From contig NZ_FUKU01000057.1 in assembly GCF_900163865.1 (NCBI RefSeq), positions 124,001 to 188,000 of the forward strand: a stretch of DNA of 64,000 nt, read 5' to 3'. The notes below the pieces were generated by a model. That model did not search any database, was not told where the DNA came from, and saw only the letters and a program-made list of their open reading frames with translations. Positions 29,286 through 37,952 of this stretch are shown here, one piece after another. A program made the position numbers and the translations under genes. Positions within the stretch are counted from its first letter, which is position 1. Every line of letters begins with the position of its first letter. This DNA comes from Sphingobacterium sp. JB170 (GTDB taxonomy: Bacteria > Bacteroidota > Bacteroidia > Sphingobacteriales > Sphingobacteriaceae).

Positions 29286-29551
29286 TTATAACGACTGTAG
29301 TGTAGCACGCGTAATATTTTTATTTCCACTACGATCGAAAAAATCGCGGGAAGATTCCAAAATATAAAATAAAACCAACGCCACTTAACGTCGATGACTT
29401 GGTTTGCAACGGTGTTAAATAATTTTGGCGGACTTTATAACTAAAATTTGGTCTTTTTTTTATAAATTCCACAAACGGTTTGTAATCGAACGCTGCTAGT
29501 TGACGTATGTTTTAGCTATTCGGTTTTTGGTTACGCAGTCATTTGTATTTC

Positions 29552-30409
29552 ATGCATAAAGACCCTAATAGCAATTCATCGACCCTAATTACTCTGCAGG
29601 GGTTCCGCAGTAACCAGATTGCGGGCCGTAAGGAAATATTGTTTAATCTGTTAGCGGGCAAAAAGAAGATAGACAAACCACATAGTCATGATTTCTTCAT
29701 CGTCATCCTATTTGAGCATGGAACGGGCGTGCACACGATAGACGCAGTCGACTACCCGATCGGCAACCAACAGGTTCATGTTTTGTTTCCAGGGCAGCTC
29801 CACAAGTGGGATATGGGATCCGAAACAATTGGCTATCAACTCATGGCCGAACGCGAGTTTTTCGAACAGTTCGCCCCATATTTTAGATTTTCATTCACTA
29901 ACTACCAAAATCATCCTGTGATACAGCTATCACAAGAAGCATTTGCTCTTCTACGATATGAATTTGAGGCGATCAAGAATGAACTAAAAAGGGATGAATC
30001 ACTTGTTAATCTAATTAGTGCGCGATCGGCTGTAATTGCCTCTATCATAAGCCGCGAAGCGGAGCAATCCTTTACCGAGTTTAAAGTTTATCAATCGAAC
30101 CAGCGTCTTGCCACATTCAACATGTTGATCGATCAGCATTACAAGAAAGAAAAGTCTGTTGCATTCTACGCCGAACAACTACATATATCCGCTAACTATT
30201 TAAACATCCTTTGTCGCACGCATCTTAAAATACCTGCAACGCGTCTTATTCAGCAACGGGTATCCCTAGAGGCAAAAAGGATGCTTCAGAGCTCTTCCGA
30301 ATCCATCAAGGAAATAGCTTTTGCGCTTGGCTTTGTCGATCAAGCATATTTCGCAAACTTTTTCAAGAACCAAACAGGCATAACGCCCAGTGAATTTCGA
30401 GGAAAATGA
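29552..30409 (+). CDS. AraC-family transcriptional regulator
   Basis: A 285-aa regulator. I start at the ATG at 29552 (MHKDPNSNSS), since the frame only extends further upstream to a TTG. The N-terminal part (about 20-120) is a cupin-like sensor with KPHSHDFFIVILF. The C-terminal 100 residues are an AraC double helix-turn-helix ending SIKEIAFALGFVDQAYFANF and GITPSEFR. It precedes an amidohydrolase and an AhpD-like gene on the same strand and may activate them. The inducer is unknown. Confidence 0.9.
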   Translation: MHKDPNSNSSTLITLQGFRSNQIAGRKEILFNLLAGKKKIDKPHSHDFFIVILFEHGTGVHTIDAVDYPIGNQQVHVLFPGQLHKWDMGSETIGYQLMAEREFFEQFAPYFRFSFTNYQNHPVIQLSQEAFALLRYEFEAIKNELKRDESLVNLISARSAVIASIISREAEQSFTEFKVYQSNQRLATFNMLIDQHYKKEKSVAFYAEQLHISANYLNILCRTHLKIPATRLIQQRVSLEAKRMLQSSSESIKEIAFALGFVDQAYFANFFKNQTGITPSEFRGK

Positions 30410-30463
30410 TAAATTCTACAAATAATAACAGAAATCTTCCAATTCGCGGTGGAGGTAGACTAC

Positions 30464-30471
30464 TACCTTTG
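30464..30471 (+). promoter_or_regulatory. Bacteroidota -7 promoter box for the amidohydrolase gene
   Basis: TACCTTTG, a perfect TAnnTTTG match, lies 55 nt before the ATG at 30527 in the gap after the AraC gene. No good -33 box is present, which would fit an activator-dependent promoter. Confidence 0.5.
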
Positions 30472-30526
30472 ATTTTGAAAACGTCGTTACCGACGGGGTA
30501 ACAAAAAAACGATTAAAGAAAATCAT

Positions 30527-31861
30527 ATGAACAAGATTGGTATGTCGAGAAAAGATTTTATTAAAAACTCTGCCATAAGCTTTGCGGGACTGGCGTTATC
30601 CCCGGCTGCTGCTGCCTGCCCATCGACCAAGGTGGCGGTCGATGAAAAATATGCACCTTCAACATCTTACACGATAAAAAATGTTCGACTGGAAACCGGG
30701 TTTGAATATGATGGTAAAAACGTGATTTCCACTAAAACAGCACTATTTTCCATTGCGATCGACGATGGGAAAATAAAAGGTATCGGTCCCAATGACCCCG
30801 GTGCACATGCGATGGATGCCCACGGAATGTTGATGCTTCCTGCATTTAAAGATATGCACATTCATTTGGACAAAACCTTTTATGGCCAGAAGTGGCAAGC
30901 GGTAAGGCCGCGATCCGGTGGCGTGAAAGGAATGATTGCCCTCGAGCAACAAACCATGCCGGACCTGCTTAAAAACTCTACTTTCAAAGCTGAAAAAATT
31001 ATAGAACTGCTTCAATCGAAAGGTTCCGCTTTCGCACGTAGTCATGTGAATATCGAACCCACATCAAAGCTACAGTCTTTGAAAAACCTACAAAAAGCCA
31101 TCGAAAACAAAAAGAAGGTTTTCGGCGTGGAGCTTGTTGCCTTTCCTCAGCACGGCGTATATTACACCGATAGTATCCCCTATTTGAAGGAAGCGGCAAA
31201 AATGGACATCGATTTTATTGGTGGCCTTGACCCTTATTCGATTGATGGAGCTATCGAAAAAACGATAGATTTCACCGTGCAGCTCGCCTTGGACAATAAC
31301 AAAGGGATTGACATCCATCTACACGAGTCCGGCGAATCGGGAATAAAGACGGTAGAATATCTGATCGAGAAAGTAAACGAAAACCCAACGTTAAAGGGTA
31401 AGACATTTCTTAGTCATTGCTTTGTACTGGGTAAATTGGAGCGAAAAAAGGAAGAGGAGATTGCAGAAAAGCTCGCTGGCGCTCAGATTGGTATCATTTC
31501 AACTATACCTTTTGGCGGATTGGTCATGCCCATCCCCACGCTGATCAAACGAGGTGTAAATGTCATGAGTGGGAACGACAGCATTGTCGATCATTGGAAT
31601 ACTTTTGGAAGTGGCAGCATGTTACAAAAGGCAAATCTAGCGGCCCAACTGTATGGCTATTCCTCGGAGTTTGGATTATCTAGAATGTTGAAACTAGCAA
31701 CGGCCGGTCCCCTACCGCTGGACGACAAAGGTGTGCAGCAATGGCCTAAAGTAGGCGACGTGGCCAATCTGGTCTTTCTCGAGGCAAGCTGCTCAGCGGA
31801 GGCCGTCTCTCGGATATCGAATGCAAAATCATTGATATATAGGGGCAACGTCGTTTACTAA
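30527..31861 (+). CDS. Exported CodA-like amidohydrolase (cytosine-deaminase family)
   Basis: A 444-aa metal-dependent hydrolase of the amidohydrolase superfamily, closest in motif order to cytosine deaminase. H111 and H113 lie in DMHIHLDKTF, H264 and E267 in IDIHLHESGE (the H-x-x-E pair), H297 in FLSHCF, and the metal aspartate D351 in SGNDSIVDHW. The following NTFGSGSML resembles the CodA segment after the same Asp. Unlike CodA, it begins SRKDFIKNSAISFAG, a Tat-like leader with Arg-Lys in place of Arg-Arg, ending at a possible lipidated C31. It is probably periplasmic or membrane-anchored. The substrate could be a cyclic amide or amine and is not determined. Confidence 0.8.
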   Translation: MNKIGMSRKDFIKNSAISFAGLALSPAAAACPSTKVAVDEKYAPSTSYTIKNVRLETGFEYDGKNVISTKTALFSIAIDDGKIKGIGPNDPGAHAMDAHGMLMLPAFKDMHIHLDKTFYGQKWQAVRPRSGGVKGMIALEQQTMPDLLKNSTFKAEKIIELLQSKGSAFARSHVNIEPTSKLQSLKNLQKAIENKKKVFGVELVAFPQHGVYYTDSIPYLKEAAKMDIDFIGGLDPYSIDGAIEKTIDFTVQLALDNNKGIDIHLHESGESGIKTVEYLIEKVNENPTLKGKTFLSHCFVLGKLERKKEEEIAEKLAGAQIGIISTIPFGGLVMPIPTLIKRGVNVMSGNDSIVDHWNTFGSGSMLQKANLAAQLYGYSSEFGLSRMLKLATAGPLPLDDKGVQQWPKVGDVANLVFLEASCSAEAVSRISNAKSLIYRGNVVY

Positions 31862-31939
31862 TAGTCTGCACAAAGATTATGTTCCCGGAATGCGCAGAAA
31901 ACTAAAAAGGATTATTAAATTAGAAAAAACACGGTAACA

Positions 31940-32377
31940 ATGGCACAAAGAAAATTCCTACAGGAAATAGACCCCACCGCATTCGAGGTGATGTTAGGGT
32001 TCGAAAAATATTTAGCGAAAAGCGCTCTTGATAAAATTCAAGCTCATCTTATCAAAATCCGGGTATCACAGATCAACGGCTGCTCTTTTTGCATCGACAA
32101 ACACATCCAAGAAGCATTAAAAATCGGTGAAGAATCACGCCGAATTTTTGCCCTTACCGTATGGCAGGAAACACCGTTCTTTTCCGAGCAGGAGCGTGCT
32201 ATATTGGCCCTCGTAGAAGAAATGACGCTCATAGCGGACTTTGGTGTTTCCGACGAAGTTTACGAGACAGCAATCGAACTTCTAGGTCAGCAGTATACGA
32301 CCGAAGTGATGATGGCAATAGTTGCCATGAATGCGTGGAACCGTATAGGGATCGCAACAGGACGAAAACCGGAATAG
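31940..32377 (+). CDS. AhpD-like carboxymuconolactone-decarboxylase-family protein
   Basis: A 145-aa cytoplasmic all-helical protein with the AhpD-type redox motif C48-x-x-C51 followed by H55 (GCSFCIDKH). The segment TVWQETPFFSEQERAILAL is characteristic of the small AhpD-like group. Such proteins act as peroxidase or alkylhydroperoxidase partners. It follows the amidohydrolase by 78 nt on the same strand and may share its transcript. Confidence 0.9.
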   Translation: MAQRKFLQEIDPTAFEVMLGFEKYLAKSALDKIQAHLIKIRVSQINGCSFCIDKHIQEALKIGEESRRIFALTVWQETPFFSEQERAILALVEEMTLIADFGVSDEVYETAIELLGQQYTTEVMMAIVAMNAWNRIGIATGRKPE

Positions 32378-32393
32378 TCTGCATCAATAGCGA

Positions 32394-32424
32394 CAAGAAA
32401 ACCAGTTAATTTTCTGGTTTCTTG
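32394..32424. terminator. Bidirectional hairpin between convergent ahpD-like and RND genes
   Basis: CAAGAAAACCAG (32394-32405) pairs with CTGGTTTCTTG (32414-32424) apart from one bulged A. The 8-nt loop contains the TAA stop of the minus-strand RND gene (32406-32408). A-rich and T-rich arm ends give short T runs on both strands. It likely ends transcription from both sides. Confidence 0.6.
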
Positions 32425-35400
32425 CTACAATTTGCCCAGTACAACACAATCGGTAACACCGTGAAACTTAAAATCAAACATACGATTAGCCCGCCAACAA
32501 TCATGATCGCAAGTGGTTTTTGAATTTCCGAACCCATGCCCGTAGACATTGCTGCGGGCAGCAGCCCCATTGAACCCATCAAAGCTATCATTACCACAGG
32601 ACGAATTCGTGACTTGACCCCCATTCTTATCGCCTTCTCTAACGGTATTCGATGCCGTAAATTATCCCTAATTACGCCAATAAGGACTATTCCATCGATC
32701 GTCGCGACACCAAATAGAATGATAAAGCCAATACCCGCAGAGATCCCGAAAATCGTCCCTGTAATCCATAACGATACGAAACCACCAATAAAGGCGAATG
32801 CCAAAGTCAACGATGAGACGAGCGTATCTTTTAAATTACCAAAATTAAAATATAGCAGAACTAAGATTAACAGGAGGCTAATCGGAACGACAAGTGCTAA
32901 CTGTTTGGCGGCACGTTCCTTACTCTCGAACTCACCTGCCCATTCCATACGATGTTGATGAGGTAGACTTACTTGACTAGCAACAACCTGTTTTGCTTCC
33001 GCTATTGTACTTCCTAAATCCCTGCCCTGAATACTGAACCCGACACCGATATACCGGCTATTGCCCTCTCGATATATAAAAGCGGGCCCCGTTTGGTAAC
33101 CTACGGTAGCTATCTCCTGCAACGGGATACGTTGCCCATTACTTGTTGGAATCAAAATATTTTTGATTTTCGCGGGTGTATCTCGGTAGGCTTCATTGAA
33201 GCGCAACGTCACATCAAACTGCCGGTCGCCCTCGTAAAATTTTGTCGCTGCCTGCCCACCGATAGTCATCGCAATAACGGCCTGCACGTCGGCAGTTACC
33301 ACACCATATTTAGCCATTTTTGAATCGTGCAATTGTATTCGTAGTTCAGGCAGACCGATGTTCTTATATACGTTGAGATCTGTAATTCCCTCCACGTTCT
33401 TTAAGGCTGAAGCGACCTGGCCAGCGTACTTCTCTAAGTCGTATAGATCTTCGCCAAATATTTTAATCACGAGCGAACTTTTCACGCCGGCCACATATTC
33501 TTCGACGTTGTCCTGTATAGGTTGGCTGAACCCGAAATTTATTCCTGGGTAGGCACTTAACAGTTCGCGAAGTTCGTGAACAATATCCTCTTTGGACACG
33601 TTCCGTACCCATTGGCTGGATTCGGTTAGCTGCACATTAAACTCAATATTAAAAAAACCAGTAGGATCGGTACCATCATTCGGCCGGCCGGTTTGTGTTA
33701 AGATAAAATCTATCTCCTTGCATTTGGACTGCATAGTTTGTTTCATCTCTTTTGTCAATCTTATTGACTCGGCTAGATTTACACTATTAGGCAAGGTTGC
33801 ACGTATATAAATAGCACCTTCATTGAGTTTTGGCAAGAACTCAGATCCGTAGTGTACAAATTTAATCATGCAAGCCACCAGTAGGAAAACAAAAGCGGCG
33901 ATAGTGGTCTTTTTATAGGTAAATGTTTGATTGAATAAACCATAGATGACCCGTTGAAAAAAGCGCGTCACCGCGTTCTCTCGTTCATCCATATTTTTCG
34001 TAAATAGAAGCTTACACATCGCTGGCACATAGGTTAAACTTAAGATAAGTGAACCAAGCAAGGCATATCCAAGGGTGAAGGCTAACGGCGTAAACATCTT
34101 TCCTTCCACCTTTTGAAAAGAGAAAATAGGTAACAAAGCAACGATCAAAATAATGAGCGCAAAGAATATATAAGAAGCGACACTACCAGTACTCTTCTTG
34201 ATGACGCCCATTTTACTCATCTTAGCAAATCGTTCCGGCCCTACCTTATGCGAGAGGGATGTCATCGCCACGAATACAGTCTCGACAATAACAAGTGTCC
34301 CTTCTAGGAGCAACCCAAAATCGAGTGAGCCCATCGAAATCAAATTAGCGGGCACCCCTTGGATCTTGAGCATAATAATCGCAAATAAAAAGGACAGTGG
34401 AATCACCGAAGCAACGATTAATGTAGATTTCCAGTTGTATAGAAAAATAAACACGATTAGCGAAACCAGCAGAATCCCTTCAATCAAATTCTTACCTACG
34501 GTATGAACGGTATTATCAACTAGTTTCGTTCGATCGATGACGGTTTCTATCTTCGTACCCTCTGGCAGGATTCGATCGTTTAGTTCCTCTATTTTCTCGC
34601 GAAGCGAAGCAATCACCTCGGACGGATTTTCTCCACGAAGCATGATCACAATACCTTGAACAAGATCGTCTTGGTCGTTAAGTCCAACCTGCCCAAGCCG
34701 CGGTTTACTAGAGACAACCACATCGGCCACATTTTTTATCAACACTGGAGTTGATCCATTCAATTTGATCGTGATATTACCAATATCTTGCTGCTTGTCT
34801 AACAAGCCTACCCCGCGCACGACGTACGCTTGATCGCCTTGTTCTATCACATTCCCACCAACATTGATATTGGAGTTAGAAACCGCTTCATACACATCTA
34901 GGGGCGAAAGGTCGTAATTCTTAAGTTCAGTGGGATGAATTTGAATTTCGTATATTTTCTCTTCTCCACCGAAACTTACTACATCGGCCACCCCGGCCAC
35001 CCCTAGCAGCTCTCTTTCGATTGTCCAGTCCTGAATCGCCGACACCTCTTTTATGGGCAAGTCGCTCTTGATGATATAGCGAAAAATCTCCCCTGTAGCA
35101 CCTGAGGGAGGTTCTACAGAAACCTCAGCACCATCCGGAAGATCAACTCCGGCGAGCTTATTCGCGACATACTGCTGGGCATAAAAATCATCTACGCCGT
35201 CCTCAAATTGGACGGTAACTACAGATAAACCGAATAATGATATCGAGCGTACGTTCGTCTTTCTTGGAATGCTATTCACTTCTTTGGAAATGGGCAGCGA
35301 TATCAATTTCTCCATTTCCTCGGCACCACGCCCGGACCACTGGGTAATGATCCGTGTACGCGTACTGGTCACATCCGGGAAAGCTTCAATAGCGGTATGA

Positions 35401-35504
35401 CGCAACGCATAAATACCGCCAAAAATTAATGCCATCACGGCGAATAAAACGGCGGTGGTATTACGAAGAGAATACGTAACGATCTTTTGTACTAAGTTCT
35501 TCAT
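32406..35504 (-). CDS. CzcA/CusA-type heavy-metal efflux RND pump
   Basis: A 1032-aa proton-driven inner-membrane trimeric pump of the HME-RND group exporting divalent or monovalent metal ions. It has two repeats, each with a large periplasmic loop, and helix 1 starts after MKNLVQKIVTYSLRN. The proton-relay segment in helix 4 reads LDFGLLLEGTLVIVE, with D395, E401 and E408 at exactly the spacing of the CzcA acidic triad. Here the middle residue is Glu where CzcA has Asp. It follows the adaptor gene by 5 nt. Metal specificity cannot be assigned from sequence. The ZIP importer and His-rich lipoprotein nearby suggest zinc or a similar ion. Confidence 0.93.
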   Translation of the reverse strand: MKNLVQKIVTYSLRNTTAVLFAVMALIFGGIYALRHTAIEAFPDVTSTRTRIITQWSGRGAEEMEKLISLPISKEVNSIPRKTNVRSISLFGLSVVTVQFEDGVDDFYAQQYVANKLAGVDLPDGAEVSVEPPSGATGEIFRYIIKSDLPIKEVSAIQDWTIERELLGVAGVADVVSFGGEEKIYEIQIHPTELKNYDLSPLDVYEAVSNSNINVGGNVIEQGDQAYVVRGVGLLDKQQDIGNITIKLNGSTPVLIKNVADVVVSSKPRLGQVGLNDQDDLVQGIVIMLRGENPSEVIASLREKIEELNDRILPEGTKIETVIDRTKLVDNTVHTVGKNLIEGILLVSLIVFIFLYNWKSTLIVASVIPLSFLFAIIMLKIQGVPANLISMGSLDFGLLLEGTLVIVETVFVAMTSLSHKVGPERFAKMSKMGVIKKSTGSVASYIFFALIILIVALLPIFSFQKVEGKMFTPLAFTLGYALLGSLILSLTYVPAMCKLLFTKNMDERENAVTRFFQRVIYGLFNQTFTYKKTTIAAFVFLLVACMIKFVHYGSEFLPKLNEGAIYIRATLPNSVNLAESIRLTKEMKQTMQSKCKEIDFILTQTGRPNDGTDPTGFFNIEFNVQLTESSQWVRNVSKEDIVHELRELLSAYPGINFGFSQPIQDNVEEYVAGVKSSLVIKIFGEDLYDLEKYAGQVASALKNVEGITDLNVYKNIGLPELRIQLHDSKMAKYGVVTADVQAVIAMTIGGQAATKFYEGDRQFDVTLRFNEAYRDTPAKIKNILIPTSNGQRIPLQEIATVGYQTGPAFIYREGNSRYIGVGFSIQGRDLGSTIAEAKQVVASQVSLPHQHRMEWAGEFESKERAAKQLALVVPISLLLILVLLYFNFGNLKDTLVSSLTLAFAFIGGFVSLWITGTIFGISAGIGFIILFGVATIDGIVLIGVIRDNLRHRIPLEKAIRMGVKSRIRPVVMIALMGSMGLLPAAMSTGMGSEIQKPLAIMIVGGLIVCLILSFTVLPIVLYWANCSKKPEN

Positions 35505-35509
35505 AACGG

Positions 35510-36634
35510 TTAGTCTTGATTTAACTCTTCAAAAATCAATAGCGCGTTTGTTCCTAAAATACGCTCGCCGGCGGCAAGGGTATCTGCGATAAAGGTATAC
35601 TGCGCATTGTGTCCAATGCTTGCTATTTCATGTATTTCTAACTGGCAGTCGCTTTTGTAGACAACCATATATTCTTTATTGTTATTAAATACTTTCGCTC
35701 GATTTGGAATCGCAAAGGCCGTGTCTGCGCCATTACTCATGTCAATTAAAATATCGGCGCCAAGTCCCGGCATTAGCATCAAATTTTTATTAGAAAGTAC
35801 CACGCGCGCCTTTAGTACATGCTCATTGTCATCAAAAACATTGTAAATCTTATCGATCTTACCATCATAGAACTGATCAGGATACGCTATGGTGCGCACG
35901 CGGACGTGATCGCCAACATGCACATAGCGCAAATTGCTGGCATATATATTTACCATTACCCATACTTCTTCCAAATTTGAGAGTGAAAAAAGCGGTTCAC
36001 TTTCTGCCGTAATACTCTGGCCGGCACTAATGGATTTTTGAATGATATAACCATCCCGCGGAGCAAGTATGTGGAATGCTCCACCGCCTGTCGCTTTATA
36101 TAAGGCGAGACTTTGTTTCACTCTATCGAGTTCAATACATGCACTTTCTAATTCATGTTCGCTAGCAAGAACTTCGGTCATTGCCAAAAGACCGTCTGCT
36201 GCCATTTCTTTTTTGCTTTTAAGTTGCTTTTCAAGCATGGAAATTTGGCTCTCTTGAGCGCGCTTCTGTTGATAAAGTTCCTGAATTTGACTGGAGGTTA
36301 TGGTAGCGAGAACCTGTCCTTTATGCACGTGATCGCCCAATTCGAACTTCACATTCTCGACCAGACCATCTAGTAAACTACGAAATACGGTCATGTCATT
36401 TTCATTGTATTCAATTTTCCCCGAAAGGCTCAATTGCTCGCTGATGACTTGTTTACTTACCTCCATTATTTCGACGGAGTTTTTCATCTGGGCGTCAAGA
36501 CAAAAATTTCTTTTTGTGGGTGTCTGTTCCGCATCAACCTGGGCCGCATTGCCTCCACAAGAAGTCACTAAAAATAAAGATGCGGTAAGAGCCGCAAGAC
36601 ACCTTGCGTTAAGTTTGCAATATTTAAAAATCAT
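35510..36634 (-). CDS. CzcB-type periplasmic adaptor lipoprotein of the efflux system
   Basis: A 374-aa membrane-fusion protein linking the RND pump to TolC. The signal ends in the lipobox LVTSC (C26). A barrel/lipoyl segment with DHVHKGQVLATI precedes a short helical hairpin (about 120-175), followed by the second lipoyl half with APRDGYIIQKSI and beta-barrel domains. Its start overlaps the TolC gene stop by 11 nt, consistent with translational coupling. There is no obvious His-rich N-terminal metal-binding segment. Confidence 0.92.
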   Translation of the reverse strand: MIFKYCKLNARCLAALTASLFLVTSCGGNAAQVDAEQTPTKRNFCLDAQMKNSVEIMEVSKQVISEQLSLSGKIEYNENDMTVFRSLLDGLVENVKFELGDHVHKGQVLATITSSQIQELYQQKRAQESQISMLEKQLKSKKEMAADGLLAMTEVLASEHELESACIELDRVKQSLALYKATGGGAFHILAPRDGYIIQKSISAGQSITAESEPLFSLSNLEEVWVMVNIYASNLRYVHVGDHVRVRTIAYPDQFYDGKIDKIYNVFDDNEHVLKARVVLSNKNLMLMPGLGADILIDMSNGADTAFAIPNRAKVFNNNKEYMVVYKSDCQLEIHEIASIGHNAQYTFIADTLAAGERILGTNALLIFEELNQD

Positions 36635-37883
36635 TTCCTACTAGATATTGTAATTCTTCAAATGTGTTGTTGTAGTTTTCCCAGACGGTGAGTATCGTCA
36701 AATTGGCATCCCTGAGCGCTTGTATAAAATCGACAAATTCAATCAACGTAATCTGCTGCCTGAGTAAATGATTTTTGTACTTTTCAACGGTAGCTTGAAG
36801 CTCATCGGTGGAGGTGGGCGGAATGCCGGAAAGGATATTTTCATAACTTGATAGCTGCTCTTGGTTTTTCCGCAGATTCGATCGGAGTTCCCACTTGGCG
36901 GACGCCTGATTTGCTCTATTCGTGCTGACATTTTGTTTTGCCGACAGGATATTTCCTTTATTCCGATTAAATATCGGCAAGTCCATACTCAGTCCAAGTC
37001 CAATGAAATCTTGCATAATACTTCCTCCACGATCGTAACCAAGCTGTAAGGTCACATCGGGTTTCGCATTTGCCTTTTCTAGGGTTAGCTCACCTTCAGC
37101 AATTTCTACATCTATTTGACGCTGCAGCAAGCGGATATTCGACTCCAAGGCTTGATTTTCAATTCCATCCGGTAATCGGGCACGAGGACTTTCAAAAACT
37201 TTTCCGTCTTCTAGTCCCTCGATTATAATGTCCTCTCGCTGGGTGAGCGTACGCAAGGTGTGTAGCGTGAGGGTAATATCTGCCTCGAGTGTTGCCCTTT
37301 CACCTTTTAAGTTTATAAGTTCGGCCTGCACCCGCTGGTAATCGGCGTGCGAGACGTTCTGTAATCTAGCCTGTTCCGCATACTGGCTGGTAAGCTGCTC
37401 GAATAATTTAAAGACTTGATCAAGCTGCTTTTGATTGCGCCTAAGAATTAGTGCATGGTAATAAGTTTGACGAAGTTCCTTCTTAAGTTCGCGCACAAGG
37501 GCCTCAAACTCGGTAAGAGCCATCTGCTGCTGCAGTTTAGCCACCGTTACACGCTTGCTACGTTTGCCGGCTGTTTCCAGCAGCTGCTCAAGTTCTAACG
37601 ACACCTGCTGATGGCGGCCATATTTCCCAAGCAGCGGGGGCAAGGACTCGCTATTAGCATTCGCCCAAAGATTCACCTCACCAACGGAAAACGAGGGGTT
37701 CGGCCACAGCTTCTTTTGTACCACATTGGCTTGCGCCTCTGCGATATTATATTTTGCGGCAATCAACAAGTAGTTGCTTGAAAGGAAGTCCTGCTCTAGG
37801 CGCTCCAGACTCAATGATTGCGCGCATGCATTTCCGCCTAGCGTAAACGCGATAGTCACAAAAAAGATATAGATGTATTTCAC
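36624..37883 (-). CDS. TolC/CzcC-family outer-membrane efflux protein
   Basis: A 419-aa outer-membrane channel protein with a signal peptide ending near GGNACAQ. Two long helical repeats typical of TolC-type factors are rich in Gln, Leu and Glu, with LERLEQDFLSSNYLL at the start and WPNPSFSVGEVNLWA marking the first beta segment. It is the first gene of the TolC - adaptor - RND set and has its own -7 promoter box 18 nt upstream. It lies 69 nt downstream of the histidine kinase gene. Confidence 0.9.
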   Translation of the reverse strand: MKYIYIFFVTIAFTLGGNACAQSLSLERLEQDFLSSNYLLIAAKYNIAEAQANVVQKKLWPNPSFSVGEVNLWANANSESLPPLLGKYGRHQQVSLELEQLLETAGKRSKRVTVAKLQQQMALTEFEALVRELKKELRQTYYHALILRRNQKQLDQVFKLFEQLTSQYAEQARLQNVSHADYQRVQAELINLKGERATLEADITLTLHTLRTLTQREDIIIEGLEDGKVFESPRARLPDGIENQALESNIRLLQRQIDVEIAEGELTLEKANAKPDVTLQLGYDRGGSIMQDFIGLGLSMDLPIFNRNKGNILSAKQNVSTNRANQASAKWELRSNLRKNQEQLSSYENILSGIPPTSTDELQATVEKYKNHLLRQQITLIEFVDFIQALRDANLTILTVWENYNNTFEELQYLVGNDF

Positions 37884-37900
37884 TTAATTAACATTTGCCA

Positions 37901-37908
37901 CAAAATTA
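37901..37908 (-). promoter_or_regulatory. -7 promoter box of the efflux genes
   Basis: Read on the minus strand this is TAATTTTG, an exact TAnnTTTG match, 18 nt before the TolC-family start. The 69-nt gap after the kinase gene therefore likely holds a separate promoter that the two-component system could control. Confidence 0.55.
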
Positions 37909-37952
37909 ATACTGGCGTATTAAAGTGAAATTTACGGTAGATTAGAATTTGA

